Positions 42,465 to 54,300 of a stretch of DNA of 64,000 nt are shown here, piece after piece. Source of the stretch: Pratylenchus scribneri (Eukaryota > Nematoda > Chromadorea > Rhabditida > Pratylenchidae); contig JAQSEB010000050.1 in assembly GCA_030063045.1 (NCBI GenBank), positions 1,240,001-1,304,000 on the forward strand. Direction: 5' to 3'. The notes below the pieces were generated by a model. That model searched no databases. It saw only the letters and a list, made by a program, of their open reading frames with translations, and was not told the DNA's origin. How positions within the stretch are numbered: position 1 is the first letter of the stretch; every line of letters starts with the position of its first letter. Made by a program: the position numbers and the translations under genes.

Positions 42465-44041
42465 ATGGCATATGCCACAAAATATTATGATTATCAGGTC
42501 CTCATCATTCTAATTAATTCGAAAATAATTTTTATTCCAAAAGATTGCAATAATTTTTGCCATTTTGTTGGCCGGTTTACTGTTGTTAGCGTTGGTGGTT
42601 GGGGCAATCTATTTCATTTGTGTGGTCAATGTAAGTTTTAACTTTTTGTTTTCATCAATCATAAGAGGAAAATGGGTACTTGTTCGGTTTGTGTGCGCCT
42701 TTTTTGTCAGTTAGGTCATAAGAATTAGGGCTAGGGTCATTCAAGGGATAGTTCAGAGAAGAGATAATCCTAGTATTTGTTCGGTTTGTATTCATGTCAA
42801 ATAGGAAAAGTGATGGGTCCCTAAGGCAATGGGCTCATCCAGAATTTTGGCTAGGGTCATTCTCCTCCTAACTTCAGCTACCATATACTAAATTTATCTT
42901 TCTGAAAATGAAAAATGAATTGACTATTGAATTCCTTGATTTTTAAATGTACTTTTCAGGGTGGAATCCTGGTATTAATATTTAAGTGAAATCCAATTAA
43001 CAAAATTTGGTAAGAAAATGAGCTTTTTATTTGCTTTGATTATCACTTTTTAATTAAGTTGAGGAAAGCCTTTATAGCTTAATTGGTAAGCAATTTGGTA
43101 AACAGAGGACGGCGGAAGTCGAAAGTTCGACTCAAGCTAACGGCATTTTTTTTTTAGTTAGTGTAAAACAATGAACAATTCCCAATATAACATTCATTTT
43201 CCCATTACAGTATTTTTTATTAAAAGCCCCGGGGCTTATAAATTTCAGAGACATTCTAGAGGGGCTTTAAATAGAGAGGGGCCAGAGAACCTTCCAAAAG
43301 GAGCTTCTAATAGAAAAAATAAGTTAAATTATCAGATGCGAGGAAAGAAAGGTGGCATCTCCAGAATGCCTTCAGGCCGGAGAACACCAGCAACACGGCT
43401 TGAATGGACACAACAACCTCCTCATCAACAATACATTGTCGCCCCACAATCACAACAGCAATATGATACAGGGTTTGTGGAAAGGGCGTTTTGAATGGAA
43501 ATTGGATAAAATCTTCCAATTTTTAGATATGGCCAACAACCACAACAGCAGCAGCAGTACATTCCACCGACACCGCAGCAACAATATGAGGCCAGTGTTG
43601 CTGCGGTACGAGTGCGCGAATTGCAACCGGACTATTTCCAGCAACAGGTCGGTCATATCCGTCATCATCGTACTTGAATGTTGACGTTGTTTCCCTTTTT
43701 TGCATCAACTAGGGAAGTGAAGGATCCCTTCTTTAGATCATCAGAATTAGGGTTATGATCATATAGAGGGTCAATCCAGGGATATCCATCTCACGTATCC
43801 TGAATTACCCTACCCTAACCCTGATGACCGATAGGGGGAACTCCTCACTTTTCCAGAGTTGACACAAAAAGGGGAGTACAAAGTCAACAAGTACTATCAT
43901 CATTTCATAACGAAGCATCAATTTTGTATTTTTAAGGGTCCGATCACCTATGTTTCCCATCCTGCCTATGAACAACAGCAACAACAATATCCACAACAAC
44001 AATCGCAGGCCGCTCAATCCTATCATATGTCATCAGTTTAA
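42465..44041 (+). CDS. Small single-pass membrane protein with Gln/Pro/Tyr-rich tail (function unknown)
   Basis: Five exons (42465-42497, 42544-42630, 43336-43472, 43527-43647, 43937-44041) join in phase to 160 residues. A short Tyr-rich N-terminus (MAYATKYYDYQ) is followed by one hydrophobic helix, IAIIFAILLAGLLLLALVVG and AIYFICVV. Next come a basic stretch (MRGKKGGISRMPSGRR) and a Gln/Tyr/Pro-rich tail with YGQQPQQQQYIPPTPQQQYE and a Gln-rich end HMSSV. The layout (extracellular N-terminus, basic stop-transfer, cytosolic low-complexity tail) fits a type III membrane protein. I do not recognise the family. Intron 2 contains a tRNA-like sequence and a short TIR element. The exon 3 acceptor is the least certain boundary, although it keeps phase. 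Confidence 0.7.
43068..43145 (+). repeat. tRNA-like sequence
   Basis: GCCTTTATAGCTTAATTGGT then AAGC gives a proper A box and a 4-bp D-stem. The 5' GCCTTTA pairs in 6 of 7 positions with TAACGGC at the 3' end, and AAGTTCGACTC resembles a B box. The T-stem is poor and the anticodon arm unclear, so a decaying tRNA or tRNA pseudogene is more likely than a working gene. It ends in a T run (pol III terminator-like). Confidence 0.5.
43206..43326. mobile_element. Short TIR element (family B), copy 5
   Basis: TACAGTATTTTTTATTAAAA then GCCCCGGGG at the left; the right end inverted reads TAACTTATTTTTTCTATTAG then AAGCTCC. Lies just upstream of exon 3 of the membrane protein gene. Confidence 0.55.
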
Positions 44042-44870
44042 GAATGCAAAGAAGTCGATGCCATTTTACTATACAATTCTTCACGATTTCATATTTATAT
44101 TTAACTCAGGATTTTAATTTTAAAACTACTTAAAGAAGATAAAGATAAATGTTATTATTTTTTTATCGTTAATCCTTTTCGTATTCCTCTAAAAATCCGA
44201 GTTTATCATATCATAATCAACTCAAGGAAATAAACTGTTTTTAAAGTTGAATTTTCAGAAAATTCTAGGCTTTCGAATGGTATACATACATCACATTCCG
44301 AGATTAGTAACTTCGATTCCGAGATTAATAATAATAACTTCCTCTTCCTCGTTGAACTATAAGTGATTAGATTACTGTATTAAAGACATTTTATCCAAAC
44401 CAATTTTCGTTTCGGGTTTCGCTTCGCCTATTAAATCTGGGCAAAATGAAATAAAAATGGTGCCAATGAATTCAAGAGGTTTAATTACCCAAAATTATAA
44501 TTTTTCAAGTAAAAAACAGTGGCCGAAACCCGAAACCGGTTAAACCAAACGCCAAATCTACAATGGGCAGAATGCCATAACTGAAAAATTTTGTTGAAAT
44601 GAAAAACTCGCCCGCGTCCGCCAACCCCACCCAACCCCATTTTGGTTTTTGGGTTTCGCATTTCTATACAAACCTTTTGCTTTCGCATTTTTTGACACTA
44701 ACTATTCTCCGAAAAAAAATCTTTTGCTTTTACTTATTTCATTAATGAGAATTTTTCAACCATAATTTAATTAATTTAAGCTGTGTTTTTTTTTTGCTCC
44801 ATCCATTCTCCATTTTCCAACAACACTTAATATTCTAACAAACACGCGAAGCATCATTCCATCAAATTCA
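44042..44870. other. Intergenic, no gene seen
   Basis: 3' UTR of the membrane protein gene and upstream region of the kinase. No RNA or repeat recognised. Confidence 0.5.
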
Positions 44871-46244
44871 ATGAACAACGACAATACAACAACGGCTCGT
44901 AGCCGCAACCGCACAAAAACAGCAGTGCAACCGCATTCTCCAAGAAAGAATCCATTAAGAAGGCCTCCTCCTGTACGATTCCAGAGACGGGCATTTACGG
45001 CACGTGATGGAAGACGAATTGTGCCATTCTTCGAAGCCGACACTGTTTTGCGTGGACGCTTCCGCATCACGGAAATGATTGGCTCTGGTGGTTTCGGACA
45101 AATCTACTGCGCAATTGATAAGGTAATAACTTGTTTTTCATCATTTAATTTTTATTTATTTTCAGAAGACCGGTCACAATTTTGCATTGAAAGCCTGTGA
45201 AGCAGTGGACGACGGGAACCGGCTAATCATCGAACAGAAGGTCATGCAAACACTCAACGGAACTCAACATAGTCCATTCATGGTAAGTTCGGGTTAGATG
45301 GGATGAAATTATTGATTTTTTTAAACTTAAGGTCTGCAGCGGATCGGTCAATATTCCCACAGCCACATTCAAAAAACGCATTCATTACATTCTGATGGAA
45401 TTGTTGGGCAAAAGTTTGACAATTTTACGCAAAGAATACTATCCTTCGCGACGATTCAGTGTGGGCACGGCACTTCGAGTTGGTGAACAATGCATCGATG
45501 CACTTGAGGTCATACACAAAATTGGCTATCTGCACAGGTTTTATTTAGCAAATAATTTGGTATAAAATTTCAATATTTCAGGGACATAAAACCCTCAAAT
45601 TTGTGCATTGGCCTAAACAATTTTGGTTTGCAAAAGCGGGTCTACGTCATCGATTTCGGCATGGCCCGCAAATACATTCAACCCGATGGAGAACTTCGCA
45701 GTGAACGATCAAGGGCCGCTTTCCGTGGCACCACGCGCTACGTTTCATTGGCAGTACATGAACGCAGGGAAGCTGTGAGTTTACTAAAAATTTACTTAAT
45801 TATGATTTCAATCGATTTTTAGGGACCCGTTGACGATCTCTGGTCTCTGTACTATTCAATGATTGAATTGGGCGAGGGAGCGCTTCCTTGGAGACAAATT
45901 TGCAACAGGAAGAAAGAAGTGGAAAAAGCCAAGCGGGATTGCCGATTCAACGATCTGTGCAAGTAAGTATTCTTCATATTTGTCAAAATTAATAATCAAT
46001 ATTTAAGAAGATTCCCGGCTCAATTCAATCAATTTGAGCAACATCTGCGGACATTGAGCTGGTCTGATAAACCCGACTATCGATACTTGAAGTCAATACT
46101 CCGAGTGGGTTTTTTTTATTCATTCTAATGCTAATGATTAAGTTTATTGATTTTTAGGAATGTTGGCCGCCTGAACTGACTTCTGAGACATTGTTCGAAT
46201 GGGAAAAGCCGAAACAATCAAGGATGGGCACTCAATACGGCTAA
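44871..46244 (+). CDS. CK1-superfamily protein kinase, tau-tubulin-kinase-like (nematode TTBKL type)
   Basis: Ser/Thr kinase of the large nematode-expanded TTBK-like branch of CK1. Seven exons (44871-45122, 45166-45282, 45332-45537, 45582-45774, 45823-45962, 46008-46104, 46158-46244) join in phase to 363 residues. A basic Arg/Pro-rich N-terminus of about 65 residues precedes the kinase domain. It shows the Gly-rich loop IGSGGFGQIYC, the catalytic Lys in FALKACEA, YLHRDIKPSNLCIG with the HRD triad, VIDFGMARKY (DFG), FRGTTRYVSLAVHERREAGP and DDLWSLYYSMIELGEGALPW. All catalytic residues are present, so activity is expected. Many relatives are enriched in the male germ line, but nothing here shows that. 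The next gene starts 428 bp downstream. Confidence 0.93.
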
Positions 46245-46671
46245 CCTCAAATAATAGGATTGGATAAATATGTGAAGAAAATGATGTACAAAAGAATATG
46301 AAATTTTTTGTTATTGTTTTTTCCTCAGCCATTTTACACTATTCTAATTCAACAATTGCAAATTATATTTACGGATTACCATTTCGATGAATATCGATAA
46401 CAATAACTCAATTTGTTTTGACCATATTTAATTAAATTTTCAGCAGCTAAAATTTCTCAATTTTTAAATAATTGATCAAAATGGCAACCGTTGGCGCAGA
46501 CAATCAAATGTAAGTTAAAATATTGAGGTCAAAGATCAAAGGTCATTTCCTCGATGATAGGTAGAGGGTAGGGCGGTAGTAGGTCATCCTCGCCATTTAT
46601 TCATCCATTCACCTTTCCAATTTTCCATCCAAAATTATTCCACTCCTCTACAAAAAATTTTTGTTGAGCAA
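46245..46671. other. Intergenic, with an unassigned ATG exon candidate
   Basis: ATGGCAACCGTTGGCGCAGA at 46481 is followed by a good donor (GTAAGT at 46510), like a small first exon. Its phase does not fit the exon at 46913, so it could be a non-coding 5' exon or chance. Confidence 0.35.
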
Positions 46672-47254
46672 ATGGCGATAAAATTGCCAAATGAGTTAAT
46701 AAATGAAATTATTCTAAATCTTCCATTCAATTATATAAAATGGAATTCTCTCCGCGTTTCTTTAACATTTAATTTCTTTTTGGGAAATTACATGACTGAG
46801 GAGAAACAAAAGAGAAAACTTTTTAGGGATCAGGTACATAGGGAATGTAATACAGAACTAGTTGGGTCAAAATTACAAGTAAAAGAATAAAGTATAATTT
46901 TTAATATTTCAGTTGAACATTCTCCGGGAGAGCCTGGCCAATGTGAATTTTAATCATACTCGACTTCGAAATTTCATGGTGGAACACGGGACGGCTTACA
47001 ATGACTTCAAGTTGGCTGCAAAAGCACAACTTCAGGGATTTCAAGATGATACGGGAGGATTTCACCACTACAATTGGAAGGTAACTTTCTTTTTTCAAAA
47101 ACTAAATTAAATTTTCAAAATTCAGACGTTCTTCGCACGGGTTCACGCAGAATTGGATCGCTATGAAGTGAATAAAATTACTGAACTGGGCGGCGAAGCT
47201 CAACTTCACTTTGAGGCTTATTGGCTCATACAGGCAGCCATTCATTTGGCTTGA
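46672..47254 (+). CDS. Short F-box-like protein (uncertain)
   Basis: Three exons (46672-46833, 46913-47080, 47126-47254) join in phase to 152 residues. The N-terminus (MAIKLPNELINEIILNLPFN, then IKWNSLRVSLTF) resembles an F-box: LPNEll.eI...LPf...W..lr.vs..f. If so, it would link SKP1 of an SCF ubiquitin ligase to a substrate. The rest (HTRLRNFMVEHGTAYNDFKL, GFQDDTGGFHHYNWKTFF, ARVHAELDRYEVNKI) is not a repeat domain I know. The protein is short for an F-box adaptor. It could be a lineage-specific orphan in which the F-box resemblance is chance. Confidence 0.6.
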
Positions 47255-47617
47255 TGGAATGACAAGAAATAAAGAAAAGATGTTGTTGACATTTACATTT
47301 GTTGTTGTTGAACTTTAAATTATTATAAATGTTGAATCTCATTATTCTCTTAATATTGAAAACTTGTCATGTCGATGAATTATCGATAACAACAATAACT
47401 CAGTTTGTTCCAAAATTCAAACATACGATGGAACGCGCAAAAATGTGTTTTAAATAAATTTAAAGAGGTTTTTTAGGTTCCCGTTTCATATATCTAACAA
47501 AACCAATAAAAACTGAAATCTAAATGTTTAATAGTTTATTCAAACCTCGAGAACATTTAACAATTTACTTGACTTTGTTTTGTCACATTAAAATTAAAAG
47601 ATAAAGATTACCTAAAT

Positions 47618-50539
47618 ATGGGTGACCAATCGCCAGCAACAAAACGTTATTCACTTCGTGATAGCTCAAAATCCACGTCACGCTATCGCAATTATCTGGC
47701 AGAAAGTGTTCAACATGAACAACAAATAGCACCACAAACTGGTTCCACAAGCAATGTTGAAGCAGACAGTCAAAAGCAGCCCCAATCATCTCCGAAAAAA
47801 CGAAGGAACATCGCTTATCAGTATTATTTTGGGAAATAAAATACATTTTTTAATTAATTTGTTTTAGTGGACCGCGTCAACCCGTGCGATTTGTGCCGAC
47901 CACGGTGGTGCCCAGAAATGAAGAAACAACGGCCACTGAAATTGGCAATCGGCAGCAGAATAAAATGCAACAAATTGTCATTAAACGACGGCAGCAGGAC
48001 AATGAGGAGTCACAACAACAATTTGATGATTCAATTGGGGCAGAACAAGAAATTACTACCAGCGAATATGTATAAAATCAGAGATTGTTTAGGTTTTTTG
48101 TTCATATTTAATATTTTAGAAACACAATGATCCCAACGAAAGAAGCATGTTACGTTCCACTGCTGGACAAGGCTATGACTATTGGACGACTGCAGCACAG
48201 CGAACAGCAAAAAAGCAGGGCAGAGTTAATTTTGGGGCCGAAATGCTGTCCAATGAGCTCAAATGGAATCTTCGCAAACTTAAGGTTTTTCTGGGGACAG
48301 CAAACTTTAATCAACAACAATTTTATTTTAGAATGTCCTCAAATTGCCAAAAGCCCGCCGTTTTGTGTTCTGTGAGTTTTTCTACTCCGGCGTTGATCAA
48401 CAAATCTTCCTGGCCGAAAATGAATTTGCCCAATTGATGGCGGAATCATTCCCGAATTTGAAAAGCAAAAAGATAAGAAAACCGGAATGGCGAGAAGTTC
48501 GCAGATTGATTGGCAAGCCCCGGCGATGTTCACAAACATTTTTTGCCGAGGAACGAAGTGCACTCGAGGAGAAAAGGTATCCAACTGGGCTCAATACTTT
48601 GAGAAACCTAAATTTTTGGAACTCAAAAATTTAAAAACCTTAACTTTTTATAATTCAAAAATTTACGAATTTTCATTTTTTCTTCATTTTAAGACAAAAA
48701 ATTCGCCAAATATACAATGGAACGTGCACCACATTGAATGAGGATGTCATCGATTTGCCGGCCAATTTGCCACGTCCACCCGTTGTTGGCCAGAAAATTT
48801 ATGCCCGTATTCGCCACCCAAAAGATGGAATCTATGCGGCACAGGTGGATGCAATTGCGGATGATGGCGGCTATCGAGTGCTTTTTGACGATAAACACAT
48901 TCAGCCATGTGTGATAAAGGTTTGTTAATTTGCTTAAATAAATTATGATTTGGGAAAAGACTGGTCACACTAGCACGTTTCTGAAAAGGTATTTTTGGTT
49001 TAAAATACATGTATTTTGACTAGAAATATACTAAAAGTAGGTAAAAGTGCGCATTAAGTTCGAAAAAAAAATTTGCCTCTAAGCGGATTCGAACCCGAGA
49101 CCTAATTTTTACAAAAGTGAAGTGTATCCCATTAGGTTAAAGAAATTTGTGAAATCTTCATAACCTAAATTGAGCAAATTTCCAGGATTTCGAGGTCATG
49201 TTCGATCAGCCATCCGAGCTCCTCTCAATTCACTACTTTTTGGAACAAAATCGAGCCAATGCCCGCTCCTCAAAACAATCAGCAACTACTTCTCAAGGAG
49301 GCGGAAGTCAACCAATTTCAATTTATCATCCAATCTCAAGCACCAATGGAGGAAATAGCACAATTGGATACGGACATTATGCGGCACAGAGCGAAGCGTA
49401 CAAACCAATTCCGGTGTATAAGCCGGCTGAAAATGAGCCAAAAAAGGCAACAATTGGTCAGTCAAATTCAATATATTTGATGAAAATATTTTTAATTTTT
49501 AGGAAAAGACGAGAAAGTTGGCAATTTTCCCGTTCGAATGTTGGTTATCCTGGTCAAACTGTGTAAAGTGATTGAATATAAAAAGCAGCTGATTGGGCAA
49601 TTAACGCTGATCAATGATTATGCTGAGAAAATGAACACATTGAGCAATGTGTACCCGGCGGAATTCAAGGTATTTGGAATAAAAGGAGGGAATAATTTTT
49701 AAAAAATGATATTAAATAGTTTATTTCGTCTAGAAATGTGTTATAAAGTAGATAAAAATGCAGAAAAGTGATAATCAAGCCAGAAAAAATTATTGTCCTT
49801 TGAGTGGGTTCGAACCCACGACCTAAATTAGCAAACTAACCTCTGAGCTAAACATGATTTTTTTCAAAAAATGTGGCAAAAATTATCTTTATTTTTATTA
49901 AACTCTAGTCGGTCAAAATGCTAGTAATTACGATAATTTTTCATTCAATTCAATTTCACATTAATTTGCAGACACAATTTGCACAAATTGTTATCGATTT
50001 GGAGACAATAAATCGACTTTTCCGCAATTATCTCTCAGCATTGGCCACACATTACAACACACTTATCCCACATCTGAATGAACCGCATCCAACGGATAGG
50101 CCAGAATTGTTACGAAAAACGTGCAATGTATAATACTAAAATTTATATTTTTAAAATATTTTTCCTTTTCAGACAAATGCTTTCCAAATTGTTAAACATT
50201 GGTTTGTCTTTTTATTATTTTGTAAAATATTTATTCATTCGCATATTTAAGCAATTCTGAATTGAATGTACGGAATAAGCGGATTTTGCATTTGATCACA
50301 TCGCTCACATCAATGATGCTTCAGGTTATTATATTAAAAATTAAATATTTAAATAAGAATTTTTCCAGTTGAGCACAATTGGAAAATTCAAAAAGAAATT
50401 CTCCATTTCCGACACAAACATTCTGAGCGAGTCGCTGAAACAAATTCGTTCCCAAATTGCACCAAACAATACGGCCGCATTCCAGGATTATGTGGAAGTG
50501 AATATTAAACAAATGTTGAGTATGATGATGACCAAATGA
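47618..50539 (+). CDS. lin-9: LIN-9, DREAM/MuvB complex core subunit (DIRP domain)
   Basis: Core subunit of the MuvB/DREAM complex that represses cell-cycle and germline genes and, with B-Myb, can activate them; a synMuv class B protein in C. elegans. Eleven exons (47618-47820, 47868-48069, 48120-48284, 48332-48576, 48694-48919, 49186-49456, 49503-49669, 49972-50127, 50173-50201, 50252-50324, 50369-50539) join in phase to 635 residues, close to the C. elegans length. The DIRP domain is plain: VLKLPKARRFVFCEFFYSGV, FLAENEFAQLMAESFPNLK, EWREVRRLIGKPRRCSQTFF and EERSALEEKRQKIR. Then comes the Tudor-like LPANLPRPPVVGQKIYARIR with HPKDGIYAAQVDAI. The C-terminal coiled region (VILVKLCKVIEYKKQLIGQL) binds LIN52 in relatives. 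The gene starts 364 bp after the F-box-like gene on the same strand. Confidence 0.96.
49005..49160 (-). mobile_element. tRNA-derived SINE copy 11 (antisense, full length; lin-9 intron 5)
   Basis: TATTTTGACTAGAAATATAC, AAGTTCGAAAAAAAAATTTG, CCTCTAAGCGGATTCGAACC, TTTTTACAAAAGTGAAGTG, and TCCCATTAGGTTAAAG (inverted A box TAACCTAATGG). Confidence 0.8.
49720..49870 (-). mobile_element. tRNA-derived SINE copy 12 (antisense, best tRNA-like head; lin-9 intron 7)
   Basis: TTTATTTCGTCTAGAAATGT tail. In reverse the head reads TTTAGCTCAGAGGTTAGTTT (A box) and GTCGTGGGTTCGAACCCACT with a perfect 5-bp T-stem (GTGGG/CCCAC). This copy ties the family to a tRNA ancestor most clearly. Confidence 0.85.
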
Positions 50540-51364
50540 AATTGAACAAAAAGATGAATTTTAAATTGGATTTACGATTTATTTAACAATTTAATTCCCT
50601 CATTGAAAGCATCTCAATATTTAATATGGTGGCGAAAATAAATAATCTTTTTTTTAAATTATAATCATTACATTTAATTTATTGGATTGCAATTCCAAAA
50701 ATAATTTTTGACTTGTTAATCGCCCGATTTTCCCACTTATTAATTAATGCTAAAATTATTTGAATTTTACCGTAAGCGAACTGAAAAATACCACAAAAAA
50801 TCCAAAGGCAATGAAAATTGATTCTCATCTCAACTCTCGAGAGTTCTCATTGCTCACCAAATTTTCCTTCACTAGCTTTGAAGGATGGGATAGGCTATAG
50901 ACAGACATTTAGCTTACTCTTGCTCTTTCTCTCATCCTTTGTCAACAAACTACATTCTCGATTGTGTAGATTCGATTTATAAATCGAGAAAAATTCCAGC
51001 AATAATTTATATTTAAAACTGAATGGATTGACAACTCCCATATATCGATGATGTTGATTGAGATTGCATTTTTTAAATATGCTTTCTTTTTCTATTTTTA
51101 ATTAGATTAATTAAATATTAGCATACCTTTTCCCATAAATCCTACTTCTCTTAAAAATAGAGAATGCTTCAGAAAAATTACAAGTTTTAGTTCCACTATC
51201 CACGAAAACAAACTTTTTCCACAAAAACCTTAAATTTTTCGACCCCATAAAATTGATTTAATATTTTTAAAATTCTGATTTAATAATTTAGCTTTTTGAA
51301 AGCAACCGATTCCGGCTACTGCACCCGATTTACCGGCCTCACTCCAACCAAAAATTTGACGAAA
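50540..51364. other. Intergenic and 5' UTR of vigilin
   Basis: No gene. AATTTAG ending at 51291, 74 nt before the vigilin ATG, is a good splice or trans-splice acceptor. CTCTCGAGAG at 50836 is a short palindrome of unknown meaning. Confidence 0.5.
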
Positions 51365-54300
51365 ATGATTATGTCTGAGCCCGAGAAGAAAACAACAACT
51401 CTGGATTATACCGTCGACTTTCCGGCCTTGCCCGATGCTCCATCGGCCACATCGACAAGCTCAAGTGTTCCGGCCGGCGTACTGACTGGACCCGCCCAAC
51501 AACCATCGATCAAGTCATCCGTTGTGACCGAAGCGTTCAAGCTGAGTGCGGAGGAACGTGCTTCTCGCGGTTTTGGCAAAGCATTTGGCGGCACTGTTTC
51601 GGAGGAGCAACAAAAATGCAATCAAATTGCGCAACTTACCGGTTTATTTCCATCTAAATTCAATTCCACAATGAATTTGTTTAGGAACCAAGATTGAACT
51701 GAATGAGGCGAAAGATCAATCCATTACGATTTTGATCACCGGAAAGCAACGAAATGTGGAAGAAGCGAGAACGCGTAAGTGTGCTCTTTTGGGCGGTTTA
51801 TATTTGTAATTATCAATTTTCTTCAGGTCTTGTGCGAGAGCTTCAAACTCAAGTAAGTGGAAACTGGAATTGGCTTTAATGTCAAATGCCAATTTATCAA
51901 TAGAATTCTATACGAAAAAAATAAATACCAGTACTCAATAAATTCCCAAAAACCGGAACTTTTAATTCCCAAAAACTTTTACCTTTGTATTTCCTGTCTT
52001 TCAGGCAACAATTCGGATTGAGATACCGAAAGAGTACCATAGTTTCATCATTGGTAAACAAGGCTCGAAACTGCGCCAACTGGAGCAGAAATTCCTCTGC
52101 CGAATTCATATGCCCAATCGGGATGAGAAAAGTGATGTGATTCGAATTGTTGGGCCCAATGAGTTCATCGTTGAGGCGGCCAAACACATTAAGGCAATTG
52201 CCGATGAGATGGTAAGAAAAATTAAGCAATTTTTGGAATGAAAATACTCAAATTTAAAGGCCCGGCAGAAGACTGAAACATTGGAAATTCCGAGAAATTT
52301 CTACACATGGATTCGAGGATTCAACAATGAAAGAGGTTTAATTTATTTTAAAAATGCATGCAAATATATTTGTTTGCAGTGGAAGATTTGATGCGTCGAA
52401 CCGGCGCCAAAATTAACATCCCGCCAATGCATGCCAACAATGAGATGATCATTATCAACGGGGAACGCGAGGGTGTTGAGGTTTCTTTTATTGGGTCAAT
52501 TTTGAGTTTAGACTTTTAAGATTTTTACTAAAACCTTAAATTTTTGGAGATAACCTGAAAAACCATAAGAAGATTGTCAAAAAACTTGGGATAATTTTTA
52601 TTAACACACATTTATTTTTTTCAGGCTGCCGCTGCCGAAATCAACCAAATTTACAAAGAAAAGGTTAACCCAAAAATAATATAATTTAATTTAAACTTAA
52701 TTATATTCAGAAGGAGAGCGTTGTTGTGGTGGAAATAACGGTCAAAAAACCGCAGCACAGGTTCATCATTGGGAGGAAGCGGGCTGGCCTAGAGGAGATT
52801 TTCAATGAGACCGAAGTCATTGTGGAGCCACCGCCAGAGGATGCCGACTCCGAGACAATTGTGCTTCGAGGGCCGAAAGACAAGATTGGGGATGCGGTTG
52901 GTGCAGGTCAGTATTTTAAATGAATGAATGAATGACTTTTTCAATGAATTGATTTTTAGTCTATCAGCGTGCAAGTAGCATGATGGCCACTGAATTGCCG
53001 TACCAAGATTGGATGAGGCGACATTTGATTGGACCGAAAGGCCAAAATTTGCAGGTTTAAACATAATTATGCAAATTTATGTATGTGAAATAGCTTTTTT
53101 TTTTGTTAATCTTGGACTAAAAATCGATAAATTTACGTTATTATCTCCTTCATTTAAAATTCTAATGGATAAGTTTTGTTGAGAAAAATCATTGAACACT
53201 TAATTTTTAATTTATTTTTACAAATTTTTTGCAGAATTTGGTACCCATCCAGGACAAATTGAAAATGGACTTTGACGATGGCATCATCTACATCGAAGGG
53301 CCACCGGATCAAGTAAAAATGGCACAGCAAAAATTGTCGGCCGAAATTGGGCGATTGGGGAATGAATATTGCTCGGATGTGATGCACGTGGCCCCCCACC
53401 TCCATCGACACGTCATTGGCCGCAGTGGCGCATTGGGTTGGTTTTTACAAATTTTCAAAATAAATAAAAAAAAATGCTTTAAAAAATATTAAAATTTTAT
53501 AACAATCAATTTGATCAATAATAAATTCATATTCGGCTTAAAAACCAGTTTAAAAAATGATTTTACACACCTAGGATTCGAACTTTACCCCTTCTCATAT
53601 TGAGACAAAACATTAACCAACTGAGCCAACCGAGTTTTCATTAATGATTTTCAAATTGAGTTTTATTGATCTTTTCTAATTTTGAAAGGCCATGACCAAA
53701 ATTCAAATTAAATTATTAATATAACTATTTTAAAATTATTAACTTTTAAAAATAAACAATTTTTTCCAGTGAACAAACTCAAAGAGGAATTCGACGTCCA
53801 AATTTCGGTGCCCAATGAGAATTTGCGGTCCGACCAAATTAAGCTGGAGGGACGGAAGGAGAATGTGATGAAAGTGCGCGAAGCGATCACCGAAATTGTG
53901 TCAAAACAGGAGAAGAAAGCGCAAGAGGATGAGGAAAAGCGAAAGAAGGCGGCAACAGAGACTGGCGGTGGGGCAAAAGTGAATGGACAAATGGCACCGG
54001 CAACTCCCAACGAAGATCCGCATACCAATGCCCAAGTGGAGGTGGACCCCAAATTCCATCGACACTTCATCATCAGAGGTAAACCGGGATATCCTTTAGA
54101 ATAAAAAATGATTAATATTTTAAAATAAAATATTGAAATTTTTTAAAGTACCGCCAAATTTGGTCAATAATTACAGATTTTAAACGGTTTAAACCATTTT
54201 TGGTTTAAGGTTTAAAATAAGTTCGAATTGGTTTAACCTAAAAAAACATAATCAAACGATGCGTATTAACGAGTTCTATCAATTCAATTGGATATAAGGT

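Noticed and set aside
42958..42988. Small exon (GGTGGAATCCTGGTATTAAT) in the membrane protein gene
   Set aside because: Has an acceptor and a donor-like GTGAAA, but its length breaks phase with both neighbours.
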